DNA of 64,000 bases from Mycolicibacter icosiumassiliensis. Lineage in GTDB: Bacteria > Actinomycetota > Actinomycetes > Mycobacteriales > Mycobacteriaceae. Where the stretch lies: assembly GCF_900078685.2 (NCBI RefSeq), contig NZ_LT546170.1, forward strand, positions 348,753 to 412,752, given 5' to 3'. Below the pieces are notes generated by a model. That model made no database searches. It was not told the DNA's origin and saw nothing but the letters and a program-made list of their open reading frames with translations. Below are positions 35,509 through 44,029 of this stretch, one piece after another; position 1 is the first letter of the stretch; every line of letters begins with the position of its first letter. Both the position numbers and the translations under genes were made by a program.

Positions 35509-36825
35509 ATGACGTCCAAAACACTCACCGAAAGAACCCAGACCACCGCGAACGGCAAGCTGGGGTTGGCCGAGATTCTGGTGCTGCTGGCCGGCGGGGG
35601 CCAGCCACCGCTGAAGGTCTCTGCCTACGACGGCAGCAGCGTCGGGCCCAGCGACGCGGAACTGGGCGTCGATCTGCTGACTCCGCGGGCCACCGCTTAT
35701 CTGGCCACGTCACTGGGCCAACTCGGCATAGCCCGGGCCTACGTCTCGGGTGACTTGGAACTGCGTGGCGTGCATCCGGGAAATCCCTACGAGGTGCTCA
35801 ACGCCATGGCGGATCTGGAGTTCAAACGCCCGTCGCCGCGCGAGCTGGCCAACATCGTCCGTTCCATCGGGCTGCGGAATCTCAAGCCGGTCGCACCGCC
35901 CCCGGAGGAGGCGCCACCTAAATGGCGTCGCAACGCCAGCGGGCTGCGGCACAGCAAGTCTCGGGACGCAGACGCGATTCATCACCACTACGACGTGTCG
36001 AACACGTTCTACGAATGGGTGCTGGGCCCGTCGATGACCTACACCTGCGCGATCTACCCGACCGCCGACGCGACGCTGGAAGAAGCCCAGGAGAACAAGT
36101 ACCGGCTGATCTTCGACAAGCTGCGCCTGCAGCCGGGCGACCGCTTGCTCGACGTGGGCTGCGGCTGGGGCGGCATGGTGCGCTACGCCGCGCGCCGCGG
36201 CGTGCATGCACTCGGCGCCACCCTGGCTGCCGAGCAGGTCGCCTGGGCGCAGCAGGCGATCGCCGATGAAGGGCTCTCCGAATTCGCCGAAGTCCGGCAC
36301 TGCGACTACCGGGACGTGCGAGAGACCGGGTTCGACGCCGTCTCGTCGATCGGCATGACTGAGCACATCGGGGTGAAGAACTACCCGTCCTACTTCAGCT
36401 TCCTCAAATCGAAACTGCGCACCGGTGGCCTGCTGCTCAACCACTGCATCACAACGGCGGACAATTCAATCTACCGGGGCGACCCCTTCACCGACCGGTA
36501 CGTCTTTCCTGACGGCGAGATCACCGGCGTGGGAAGCATCACCGCCGAGATCCAGCAGACCGGTCTCGAGGTCCTGCACGAGGAGGACTTCCGGCTCCAC
36601 TACGCCAAGACGCTGCGCGGCTGGTGCCAGAACCTGGTGGACCACTGGGACGAGGTCGTCGCCGAAGTCGGCCTGGGCCGCGCCAAGGTGTGGGGTCTGT
36701 ACATGGCGGCGGCGGTAATCGGCTTCGAGCGCAACCAATGTCAGTTACACCACGTGCTGGCCGGCAACGTGGACAAGCAGGGCGGGGATGGGGGCCTGCC
36801 GCTGCGACCCTGGTGGACCCCCTAG
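35509..36825 (+). CDS. Second CFA-family methyltransferase, paralogue of 32845-34140
   Basis: 438 aa from ATG with GGGG upstream. It shares with the first copy the N-terminal module (KVSAYDGSSVGPSDAELGVD), the HHHYDVSN motif, LLDVGCGWGGMVRYAARRGV and SIGMTEHIGVKN. It lacks its own FAD oxidase partner. It may act on a different double bond position or lipid, or be a spare copy. Its stop is close to the convergent dnaX end. Confidence 0.82.
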   Translation: MTSKTLTERTQTTANGKLGLAEILVLLAGGGQPPLKVSAYDGSSVGPSDAELGVDLLTPRATAYLATSLGQLGIARAYVSGDLELRGVHPGNPYEVLNAMADLEFKRPSPRELANIVRSIGLRNLKPVAPPPEEAPPKWRRNASGLRHSKSRDADAIHHHYDVSNTFYEWVLGPSMTYTCAIYPTADATLEEAQENKYRLIFDKLRLQPGDRLLDVGCGWGGMVRYAARRGVHALGATLAAEQVAWAQQAIADEGLSEFAEVRHCDYRDVRETGFDAVSSIGMTEHIGVKNYPSYFSFLKSKLRTGGLLLNHCITTADNSIYRGDPFTDRYVFPDGEITGVGSITAEIQQTGLEVLHEEDFRLHYAKTLRGWCQNLVDHWDEVVAEVGLGRAKVWGLYMAAAVIGFERNQCQLHHVLAGNVDKQGGDGGLPLRPWWTP

Positions 36826-36840
36826 AAAAAACTAGCCCCT

Positions 36841-38156
36841 TCAGTCGCCGCTGATCCGGCGGGCGCCCAACTCGTTCTGCAACAACTCCAGGGCCACTTC
36901 TTCGGGGTCGCGGCGGGGCGGGGCGCCGGTGCCGGCGTCCACCGCAGCCTCGGCCAGCATGGCCTCCTCGTCGGCGCGCCGTGCCGATTCCACGTCGACC
37001 TGAGCGGGCGCAGCCGACGAGGAGGCCATGCGGCTTCGGTGTCGGCAGCCGAGGGCAACAGCAGCCTGGCGCACACCACCTCCAGCAGCAGCCGCGGAGC
37101 GGTTGCACCACGCATCTCGCCGAGGCCGGCATGCACCACTTCGGCATAGCGGGCCAGGGTGGCCGGGCCCAGCCGGGCGGCCTGCTCATGCATCCGGTCC
37201 AACATGTCCTCCGGCGCGTCGACCACGCCCTTGGCCACCGCGTCCGGGACCGCCTGCAGCACAATCAGGTCCCGGAACCGCTCCAGCAGGTCGATGGCGA
37301 ACCGGCGCGGGTCATGCCCGGCATCAACGACGGCCTCCACCGCTCCGAACAGCGATGCGGCGTCCCCGGCGGCCAGGGCGTCGACCGCCTCGTCGATCAG
37401 GGCGACGTCGGTGGCTCCCAGCAGACCCAGTGCCCGTTGATAGTGGACGTGGTCAACCCCGGTGTCGTCCTTCTCCGAGCCGGCAAGCAGCTGGTCGAGC
37501 ACCGAGAGGGTGTCGCGCGGCGAGCCGCCACCGGCCCGGATCACCAGGGGATACACCGCGTCGTCGACGGCGACGTTCTCCTGCTCACAGATCCGGCCGA
37601 TCAACTCCCGCATGGTTCGCGGCGCGAGCAGTCGGAACGGGTAGTGGTGGGTGCGCGACCGGATGGTCGGCAGCACCTTCTCCGGCTCGGTGGTGGCGAA
37701 CACGAAGATCAGGTGGTCCGGCGGCTCCTCAACGATCTTGAGCAGCGCGTTGAAACCCGCGGTGGTCACCATGTGCGCTTCGTCGATGATGAAGATGCGG
37801 TAGCGCGACTGGGCAGGCGCATAGAAAGCGCGATCCCGCAGATCACGGGTGTCGTCGACCCCGCCGTGGCTGGCCGCGTCGAGTTCGACGACGTCGATGC
37901 TGCCCGGGCCGTTGGGGGCCAACGCCACGCACGAGTCGCACGTTCCGCACGGTGTCGGGGTCGGTCCCTGCGCACAGTTCAGCGATCGGGCCAGAATGCG
38001 CGCCGACGATGTCTTGCCGCAGCCGCGGGGTCCGGAGAACAGGTAGGCGTGGTTGATCCGGCCCGCCGACAAGGCGGTGCACAGGGGGTCGGTGACGTGC
38101 TCCTGCCCCACCACTTCGGCGAAGGTTGCCGGCCGGTATTTGCGGTAGAGCGCCAC
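36841..38156 (-). pseudogene. dnaX: DNA polymerase III gamma/tau, with an internal deletion and frame change near the 3' end
   Basis: The first about 380 residues are normal: Walker A SGPRGCGKTSSARIL, zinc knuckle NCAQGPTPTPCGTCDSC, IIDEAHMV, sensor 1 IFVFATTEPEKV. Around 37028 (after LLLPSAADTEA) the frame shifts. The true C-terminus, RRDPEEVALELLQNELGARR, is read in the -1 frame down to 36841, while the original frame stays open to 36822 with nonsense sequence. About 130-150 residues present in other mycobacterial DnaX proteins (the LLQRVERIETRL to tau-domain part) are absent. The gene is essential, so an assembly error is as likely as a real change. Confidence 0.85.
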
Positions 38157-38211
38157 GCAAGGGAGGTTACTTGCTCGGCCCGACGACGGTGCAGGCCCGG
38201 CAGGCGAAGCG

Positions 38212-38823
38212 CTACGCCTTCGGGCGCAGATACCCCAGCGTGTTCCACATGGGGCCGACGTCGCGCCAGTTCAGCGTCACGAACAACCGGCCGCCGGAGT
38301 TCTGTTCGGCGACCTCATAGCGCAGCAGGCTGCCGCTGCCCCGCACCGCCGTGACAACCCCGGCATGCCCGTGTTCGCTGACAAACCCACCAGGGCCATA
38401 GACCACGACGTCCCCGACACGCGGCCCATTCAGACCACCGTCGAACGGCACCTGATCGAAGTATTGACCCAAGCCATTGGTGGGGAAATGCTCGTAGAGA
38501 TCGAAGGCATTGCCGCTGGGATCTCTGTTTCGCCATGGACCCAGCGCCTGGATGTATTGCTGCACGAGCGGGTAACACTGGCCGTCGCCGTACGTCACCG
38601 GATTTCCCAGTGCGCCCTCGGCGGCATCGTTGCGGAAGGCATCGAGTTGTTCGGCGGCCCTCGGCGGCAACGGGTCTGCCTCGCCGGGGCCGGCGTCTGT
38701 CGCCTGCACCGCCGGCGGTTCGACCGGCCGTTCCGGCCCGGCCTGCGCGGCGGGACACTGGCCCAGACCCAGGAGGCCCATCGCCAACGCCGCGCAGCCG
38801 AACGCACCGACCTTGATCGCCAT
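38212..38823 (-). CDS. Secreted CHAP-domain peptidoglycan hydrolase
   Basis: 203 aa from MAIKVGAFG, with GGAGG eight bases upstream. Signal peptide (CAALAMGLLGLG, cleavage near AAQAG), a Pro-rich linker, then a CHAP domain with catalytic Cys in GDGQCYPLVQQYI, His in SEHGHAGVVTAV and the Asn/Glu region VAEQNSGG. Predicted amidase or endopeptidase acting in the cell wall. It follows dnaX on the same strand, 55 bases upstream of its start. Confidence 0.8.
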   Translation of the reverse strand: MAIKVGAFGCAALAMGLLGLGQCPAAQAGPERPVEPPAVQATDAGPGEADPLPPRAAEQLDAFRNDAAEGALGNPVTYGDGQCYPLVQQYIQALGPWRNRDPSGNAFDLYEHFPTNGLGQYFDQVPFDGGLNGPRVGDVVVYGPGGFVSEHGHAGVVTAVRGSGSLLRYEVAEQNSGGRLFVTLNWRDVGPMWNTLGYLRPKA

Positions 38824-38921
38824 TTCTCGCGCCTCCACCGGCAATTCAACGGGATTGCTGACTTAACTGTCGAAAAACTCTATTCGGCGACGGCCACACC
38901 GACGCCGAATTCCGCAATGTG

Positions 38922-40196
38922 TCAGCCCAGCAGGTGCTCGGCAGCGGCCAGCAGCGCACAGGTGGCCAGACCATCGACGGCGTTGCGCAAGTCCTCGGTG
39001 GACGGGAACGACGGGGCGATCCGAATGTTCTTGTCGTCGGGGTCCTTGCGGTACGGGAACGACGCACCGGCCTCAGTGACCGCGATACCGGCGTCTTTGG
39101 CCAGCGCGACGGTGCGGCGCGCGGTGCCCGGCCAGACGTCCAGGCTGATGAAGTAGCCGCCCTTGGGGTCGGTCCACGACGCGATCTTGGAGTCGCCGAG
39201 GCGACGCTCCAGGATTTCGGCGGCCAGCTCGAACTTGGGCGCCAGGATCTCCTGGTGGCGGCGCATGTGTAGCCGCACGCCGTCAGCGTCGCCGAAGAAC
39301 CGCAGGTGACGCAGCTGGTTGACCTTGTCCGGGCCGATCGAGCGCTTCCCGGCGTACTGCAGGTACCAGGCGATGTTGCCCAGCGAGCCGCCGAAGAAGC
39401 TGACGCCGGCGCCGGCGAAGGTGATCTTCGAGGTGGAGGCGAACACGTACGGCCGGTTCGGGTTGCCCGCGGCCGCGGCCAGCCCCAGCACATCGATCTG
39501 GTGGGGGAACTCGGTGGTCAGGGTGTGCACCGCGTAGGCGTTGTCCCAGAACAGCCGGAAGTCGGGTGCGGCGGTCTTCATCTGCACCAGCCGGCGCACG
39601 GTCTCCCACGAGTAGGTGATGCCGGTCGGGTTGCCGAACACCGGCACGGCCCACATGCCCTTGATCGCCGGGTCGGCGGCGACGAGCTCTTCGATCAGGT
39701 CGACGTCCGGGCCGTCCTCGCGCATCGGGACGCCGATCATCTCGATGCCCAGGGTCTCGGTGATCGCGAAATGCCGGTCGTAGCCGGGCACCGGGCACAG
39801 GAACTTGACGACCGGCTCCTGCCCCCACGGCCGCGGCGAGTCCACCCCGCCGTGCAGCATCGAGTAGACGACGACGTCGTGCATGAACTCGAGGCTCGCG
39901 TTGTTGCCGGCGATCAGGTTGGGCACCGCGATGCCGAGCAGCTCCCCGAAGATGGACCGCAGCTCGGGCAGACCGTGCAGGCCGCCGTAGTTGCGGGTGT
40001 CGGTGCCGTCGTCGCCGCGGTAGTCGTCCGGGCCGGGCAGGGCCAGCAGGCCGTTGGCCAGGTCGAGCTGCTCGGGCGCCGGCTTACCGCGGGTGAGGTC
40101 CAGCGACAGTTTCTTGGCCTGCAGGTCGGCGTAGTCCCGCTGGTAGCGCTCATATTGCGCGGTCAGGTCGGCACGGTTGAGGGTATGCAGCGACAC
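38922..40196 (-). CDS. aspC: Aspartate aminotransferase (type Ic, actinobacterial)
   Basis: 424 aa from GTG 40196 with AAAGGGA upstream. The PLP Lys is in FASTSKITFAGAG (about residue 253), with DNAYAVH (about 226) and FGNPTGITYSWE (about 187). This is the M. tuberculosis Rv3722c type, the main aspartate-forming enzyme there. The SRP RNA gene lies 60 bases upstream on the same strand. Confidence 0.92.
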   Translation of the reverse strand: MSLHTLNRADLTAQYERYQRDYADLQAKKLSLDLTRGKPAPEQLDLANGLLALPGPDDYRGDDGTDTRNYGGLHGLPELRSIFGELLGIAVPNLIAGNNASLEFMHDVVVYSMLHGGVDSPRPWGQEPVVKFLCPVPGYDRHFAITETLGIEMIGVPMREDGPDVDLIEELVAADPAIKGMWAVPVFGNPTGITYSWETVRRLVQMKTAAPDFRLFWDNAYAVHTLTTEFPHQIDVLGLAAAAGNPNRPYVFASTSKITFAGAGVSFFGGSLGNIAWYLQYAGKRSIGPDKVNQLRHLRFFGDADGVRLHMRRHQEILAPKFELAAEILERRLGDSKIASWTDPKGGYFISLDVWPGTARRTVALAKDAGIAVTEAGASFPYRKDPDDKNIRIAPSFPSTEDLRNAVDGLATCALLAAAEHLLG

Positions 40197-40256
40197 GACG
40201 TCCCTTTCAAGTCCCTTATCAAGCGCAATCAGCCGGCGAAGGCCCGACATATAAGG

Positions 40257-40342
40257 GGACCCCGCGCACCCGCCAGAGCCCATTGACCCTTGCTGCCTTC
40301 CGGCCCTGGGGGAGTTCACAGGATGGACGCCGCGCGGGGTCC
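40257..40342 (-). ncRNA. ffs: Signal recognition particle RNA (4.5S)
   Basis: About 86 bases. Terminal pairing GGACCCCGCGC with GCGCGGGGTCC, and the universal apical loop sequence GGCCGGAAGGCAGCAAGGGT with the GGAA tetraloop region that binds Ffh. The position just upstream of the aspartate aminotransferase gene matches M. tuberculosis. Confidence 0.93.
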
Positions 40343-40356
40343 ACGGGCAAGTCTAG

Positions 40357-40455
40357 CGGTGGTCGCGAGCGCGGCGAAGCCGGGCGTTGCGGGCCGCCGC
40401 CATCGGGCACAGCGGTGGTCGCGAGCGCGGCGAAGCCGGGCGCTGCGGGGCCCGC
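40357..40455. repeat. Dispersed repeat, copies 2 and 3 in tandem
   Basis: Two direct copies (about 40357-40407 and 40413-40455) begin with GCGGTGGTCGCGAGCGCGGC and share GAAGCCGGGCG. The core is also present at 34141. They fill the space between ffs and tRNA-Ser. Confidence 0.75.
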
Positions 40456-40480
40456 AACAGACTCCGCTACCATTGCCGAC

Positions 40481-40566
40481 GGAGGATTCGCCTAGTGGCC
40501 TATGGCGCTCGCCTGGAACGCGGGTTGGGTTAATAGCCCTCAGGGGTTCAAATCCCCTATCCTCCG
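40481..40566 (+). tRNA. tRNA-Ser (anticodon GGA)
   Basis: 86 bases. Acceptor GGAGGAT pairs with ATCCTCC, the anticodon loop is CTGGAAC with GGA, there is a long variable arm, and the T loop is GGTTCAAATCC. CCA is not encoded. The length and variable arm are typical of a class II tRNA-Ser. Confidence 0.93.
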
Positions 40567-40572
40567 CACCCG

Positions 40573-40620
40573 ATTCAGGTGTGGCCGGACCGAAAGCTCA
40601 AGGTCCGGTCGCACCTGAGT
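40573..40620 (+). terminator. tRNA-Ser terminator hairpin
   Basis: 19-base arms (40573-40591 and 40602-40620) pair with two mismatches around CGAAAGCTCA, seven bases after the tRNA. No T run, as often in mycobacteria. Confidence 0.7.
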
Positions 40621-40647
40621 CACTAGCTGACGAGCATTGGAGGTGGC

Positions 40648-41370
40648 GTGAGTCGTACCGTCGCCACGGTTTGGCACGCGTCGCTCTCGACCCTCGCGGC
40701 CCTGCTGTATTTCCTCTTTGTCCTGCCGCGATGGTGGGAGCTGACCGGCTTCAGTTCGCATGTGCTGGGCACCGTGCTGCGAGTCCTCCTCGGACTGTTG
40801 GTCGCGGCAATGGCCCTGCCGGTGGCAGCGGTGTTGAAGCAGGCCCGCAAGCCTGAGTACGGCACCCCGCAACTGGCGCTGTCGCTGCGGACCGGCTCCA
40901 TCGTGGCGCACCTGGCGGCCGCCGCGTTGATCGCCGGCACCGCGGTCAGCGAAATCTGGTTGTCGCTGGACAGCTTCGGAGTGTGGCTGTTCGGGATTTA
41001 CGGGGCGGCGGCCGCGATCGCCCTGTTGGGGATCGGCGCGTTCTACCTGGCGTTCGTCGCCGAACTGCCGCCGCCGCCGCCCAAACCGATCAAGCCCAAG
41101 GCCGAAAAGCAGCCCAAGCAAGAGCGCCGCTGGGGCAAGAAGTCCGGCGCCGCGAAGGCCGAGGACTCCGAGGACTCCGAGTCCGCCGAGGACTCCGAGG
41201 AAGAGTCCGGCGACGAAGCCGACGACGCTGACGCTGACGTCACCGCGGTCGACGAGACGGAAGCCACCGAGATCGCCGAGTCGACCAGCGAAGAAGCCGA
41301 CGAGCCGGCCGCAACCGGCGACGACAAGCTGCGCCCGTCCGGCAAGCGCCGGGCGAAAAAGGGCCTGTAA
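40648..41370 (+). CDS. lucA: LucA-like membrane protein (Mce accessory)
   Basis: 240 aa from GTG with GGAGG. Four membrane helices (about 8-26, 38-62, 83-100, 112-135) then a Pro/Lys segment (ELPPPPPKPIKPKAEK) and a long acidic Ser/Glu/Asp tail ending in basic residues. In M. tuberculosis Rv3723 (LucA), in the same place after tRNA-Ser, stabilises Mce1 and Mce4 fatty acid and cholesterol importers. Function here is by position and architecture. Confidence 0.8.
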   Translation: MSRTVATVWHASLSTLAALLYFLFVLPRWWELTGFSSHVLGTVLRVLLGLLVAAMALPVAAVLKQARKPEYGTPQLALSLRTGSIVAHLAAAALIAGTAVSEIWLSLDSFGVWLFGIYGAAAAIALLGIGAFYLAFVAELPPPPPKPIKPKAEKQPKQERRWGKKSGAAKAEDSEDSESAEDSEEESGDEADDADADVTAVDETEATEIAESTSEEADEPAATGDDKLRPSGKRRAKKGL

Positions 41371-41400
41371 GCCCAATCCGGCCCGGCTACCCTGTCCGCT

Positions 41401-42732
41401 ATGGCCGAGAACCTCGGTGCTTTCGCCGATGCGGCTCGCGCGCGTGAAGAGGCGCTCGCGAACCGGCTGGCCGCATCGGTAGCGGCCGACAAAGAGTTCC
41501 AGACGATCTTGCAGCAGGCCGTGCGGAACACGGTGAGTTCGCGGCAACGCCTTGACGCCATCGAGGCCGAGATCCGCGAATCGGCCGCCACCTGGCCGGG
41601 CCTGGACACCCCCGCCGGTTCCCGCCAGTTCCAGCGATTCCTGACCGCCAAGACCCGCGAGATCCAGCGGGTGGTCTCTGACGCCGCCGCAGACAGCCGG
41701 CACCGGACGCAGCTGGTGCAGACCCTGACCAACCACTACAAGCTGGGGGGCGGCGAGGGCGTCCCACCCGGCCAGGATCCGCATATTCGACTGGTGGACA
41801 ACGAAACCCAAGCGCCGCACAACCCCACCATCGCCGGCGTGGGCAGCCCGCCGATGCGGGAGAAGCAGGACGGTTCGCCCTACGACCTGGGCGCGACGAT
41901 CCCGGGCACCGGCATCGTCATCACCGGCGACCCGGAGAACGGCCACCCCCGCCTGCACATCCCCGGTAAGCCCGACATCGACAACCCGTTCCCCGTCGAC
42001 GAGGGATTCCGGGCACTGCCGACCGGCACCGCCGTCGGCCCCGACGGTCAGCAATACGCGTTCTACAGTGTGCGGCCCTATGGGCCCGGCACCTCACCGG
42101 ACCACTACATCGCTCCGGAATCGCGGGTGCAGAACCTGGCCGATCCGGCAACGGATTTGGGGCCGCTGATGGGCACCCCGATCGGCTCGGACACCAAGGT
42201 GGGCATCTCGCAAGCCAGCGGCGTCTACGACCCCGCATCCGGAACCATGGTCATCGTCGGGAACGCCGGCCAGGACGGTCAGCGCGCCCTGTGGCAGTCG
42301 GCACCCGTCGCCGCCGGCGACCCGCCCAATGCCTGGATGAACAGCCTGCACGAGGTCGGCGCCTTCAATAATCTCGGTCCCGCCAACCGGGAGAATCAGA
42401 TCGTGTCCCTGCCCCAGGGCGGGTATCTGTTGACCAGCGCCAGCGACGGCGGCCAAGTCGTGGGCGTCACCGCGGGCAGCCCCCAGGGCCTGCTCCAGGC
42501 CCCCGCACAAGACCTCACCGGCCCCGGATTCATCCCGAGCCCCGGCAATCAGCCAGCCGTCCCGTACGGGCCGAGCATCGTCAACGTCGAGACGCGTCCC
42601 AACGGGCAAGAACAGGTCACGATGCGGGTCAGCACGTGGCCGACGCCGCCGGGCTGGCCGGTCGGGCCCGATGCCCCGCCACCGCCCTATCACCCGCGGA
42701 CCTACACGACCACGTTCAACATCAACCCGTAG
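41401..42732 (+). CDS. DUF4226-type protein
   Basis: 443 aa. The N-terminal helical part (RQRLDAIEAEIRESAATWPGLD, TPAGSRQFQRFL) looks like DUF4226, found in mycobacterial proteins linked to type VII secretion. The rest is a Pro/Gly-rich beta-type domain (GIVITGDPENGHPRLHIPG, YAFYSVRPYGPGTSPDHYI) with no signal peptide. No ESX genes are in the window. Function unknown. Confidence 0.6.
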   Translation: MAENLGAFADAARAREEALANRLAASVAADKEFQTILQQAVRNTVSSRQRLDAIEAEIRESAATWPGLDTPAGSRQFQRFLTAKTREIQRVVSDAAADSRHRTQLVQTLTNHYKLGGGEGVPPGQDPHIRLVDNETQAPHNPTIAGVGSPPMREKQDGSPYDLGATIPGTGIVITGDPENGHPRLHIPGKPDIDNPFPVDEGFRALPTGTAVGPDGQQYAFYSVRPYGPGTSPDHYIAPESRVQNLADPATDLGPLMGTPIGSDTKVGISQASGVYDPASGTMVIVGNAGQDGQRALWQSAPVAAGDPPNAWMNSLHEVGAFNNLGPANRENQIVSLPQGGYLLTSASDGGQVVGVTAGSPQGLLQAPAQDLTGPGFIPSPGNQPAVPYGPSIVNVETRPNGQEQVTMRVSTWPTPPGWPVGPDAPPPPYHPRTYTTTFNINP

Positions 42733-42753
42733 CGGCCGTGGGCCCGAGAACCG

Positions 42754-43317
42754 CTAGAACGCAGAACTGCCCGACGGGCTCAGCACGAATCCGTGATGCC
42801 CCAGCGAGGTGTCCAGGCAGGCGACGAGCTGGTCGGTGCCCACCGCACAGGTGACGTTGCCGTATGACAGCTTCTGACCGACGCCCAAGAAGGCTCCGTT
42901 GGAGAATTGGCGACTGCAACCGGTCGATTCGCGGTTCAGCCGCAGGCCCGCTGCACCCTGGGAGCGCACGGTCCCGATCACGCAGCCACCCGGCACCGGG
43001 GCGCCCGAGCCCAGCGGCGCGTTGGCCAGTCCGGGCATGTCGCCGTCGCACATGATGGCTTGCGACGATCCCGCCGGCGGGTCAATGGCGTCGAATTGGC
43101 AGGCGACGTTGTAGGGCGTGGAGAAGTTCACCCAGCGGCCCGGCCCCTTGGGGCCCGTCGAGATGTAGTTGTCCACCGGGACCGCGGTGAAGTCGTCAAG
43201 ATTGGGGAACCCCGCAGGTTGAGCGCCCGCAGGAGATCCCGGAGCCCCGAGCAGCAGGCCGCCCGCCGCGCCGGCAGCGAGCAGAACCCGCATGACTCGA
43301 CGGATGGAACCGTTCAT
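42754..43317 (-). CDS. Secreted conserved protein, probably disulfide-bonded
   Basis: 187 aa. Signal peptide (RVLLAAGAAGGLLLGAPGSPAGA). The mature part has six cysteines (ACQFD, IMCDG, GGCVIG, TGCSRQ, VTCAVG, VACLD) and ends LGHHGFVLSPSGSSAF. It resembles small secreted mycobacterial proteins of unknown role. It follows the DUF5078 gene with ten bases between them, so it is in the first mmpS-mmpL module. Confidence 0.65.
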   Translation of the reverse strand: MNGSIRRVMRVLLAAGAAGGLLLGAPGSPAGAQPAGFPNLDDFTAVPVDNYISTGPKGPGRWVNFSTPYNVACQFDAIDPPAGSSQAIMCDGDMPGLANAPLGSGAPVPGGCVIGTVRSQGAAGLRLNRESTGCSRQFSNGAFLGVGQKLSYGNVTCAVGTDQLVACLDTSLGHHGFVLSPSGSSAF

Positions 43318-43327
43318 CGGTCTCCTG

Positions 43328-43819
43328 TTACGGCTTGGGGGCCCAGTCCCACACCGACATGTCGTCGCGCGGGTACTGACTGCAGGCCTCGGTCGACTTG
43401 GCGACGACGCCCTTGTTGTTGAAGAAGATCTTGGCGTGGTTGGGCCACGACACCGTCAGCGGGTCGGCGAAGTTGGTCGCCAGCTCCTCGGAGTAGGCCC
43501 GGCGCTGATCGGGGTTCAGCGAGAAGAACCAGTGCATCTTGTCGATGGCGGCCTGCTGCACCTGCACCGGTTTGTTGTGCATGTCGATCATGTAGCGCTC
43601 GTAGTAGATCGGCGACAGGTCACGGCTGGCGGCCAGCATCTGCTCGGCACTGCAGTCGGTGCGGATCACGCGCCGCGGGATCGGGAAGTCGTCGGTCGCG
43701 TCGGCGGAGGCGGTGGCGGGCAACAGCACCGCGGCCACGGCTGCACCTGCGGCGGCAGCGGTCACGACGATGCCCCGCAGAATCGAGCGGTGCGTACGCA
43801 TGGAGTCCACTGTAGCCAT
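43328..43819 (-). CDS. Secreted DUF5078 protein 1
   Basis: 163 aa from ATG 43819 with AAAGGA upstream. Signal peptide (VVTAAAAGAAVAAVLLPATASA), then DFPIPRRVIRTDCSAEQMLAA, YYERYMIDMHN, FFSLNPDQRRAYSEE and KIFFNNKGVVAKSTEACSQYP with two cysteines. A close paralogue at 54747 also sits beside an mmpL. The linkage suggests a periplasmic partner of the MmpL transporter. Confidence 0.75.
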   Translation of the reverse strand: MATVDSMRTHRSILRGIVVTAAAAGAAVAAVLLPATASADATDDFPIPRRVIRTDCSAEQMLAASRDLSPIYYERYMIDMHNKPVQVQQAAIDKMHWFFSLNPDQRRAYSEELATNFADPLTVSWPNHAKIFFNNKGVVAKSTEACSQYPRDDMSVWDWAPKP

Positions 43820-44008
43820 TCCCCGGGTCCTTTCACGCTGTCAGTTTTCGGACGCTACACCCGACGGTGAGACCGCTGAGTCGGGTGAAGCAGGTGAGGC
43901 GAATGCGCCAGCAAATGGCCGCTTAGCCATCCAAACTCAATAAGCAATGCTACATAACTTTAGTCATGCTACCTAATTGGTTTTCTGACCCCTGAGCATG
44001 CAATAGCT

Positions 44009-44029
44009 CACAACCGGCTACCGGTTGTG
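44009..44029 (-). terminator. Perfect hairpin over the mmpL stop codon
   Basis: CACAACCGG (44009-44017) and its complement (44021-44029) enclose exactly the three bases of the TAG stop of the mmpL gene. Confidence 0.65.

Noticed and set aside
34591..36825. A 744-codon plus-strand frame joining the flavin hydroxylase region to the second methyltransferase
   Set aside because: The first 306 codons are antisense to the flavin hydroxylase; the real start is the ATG at 35509 with a ribosome site.
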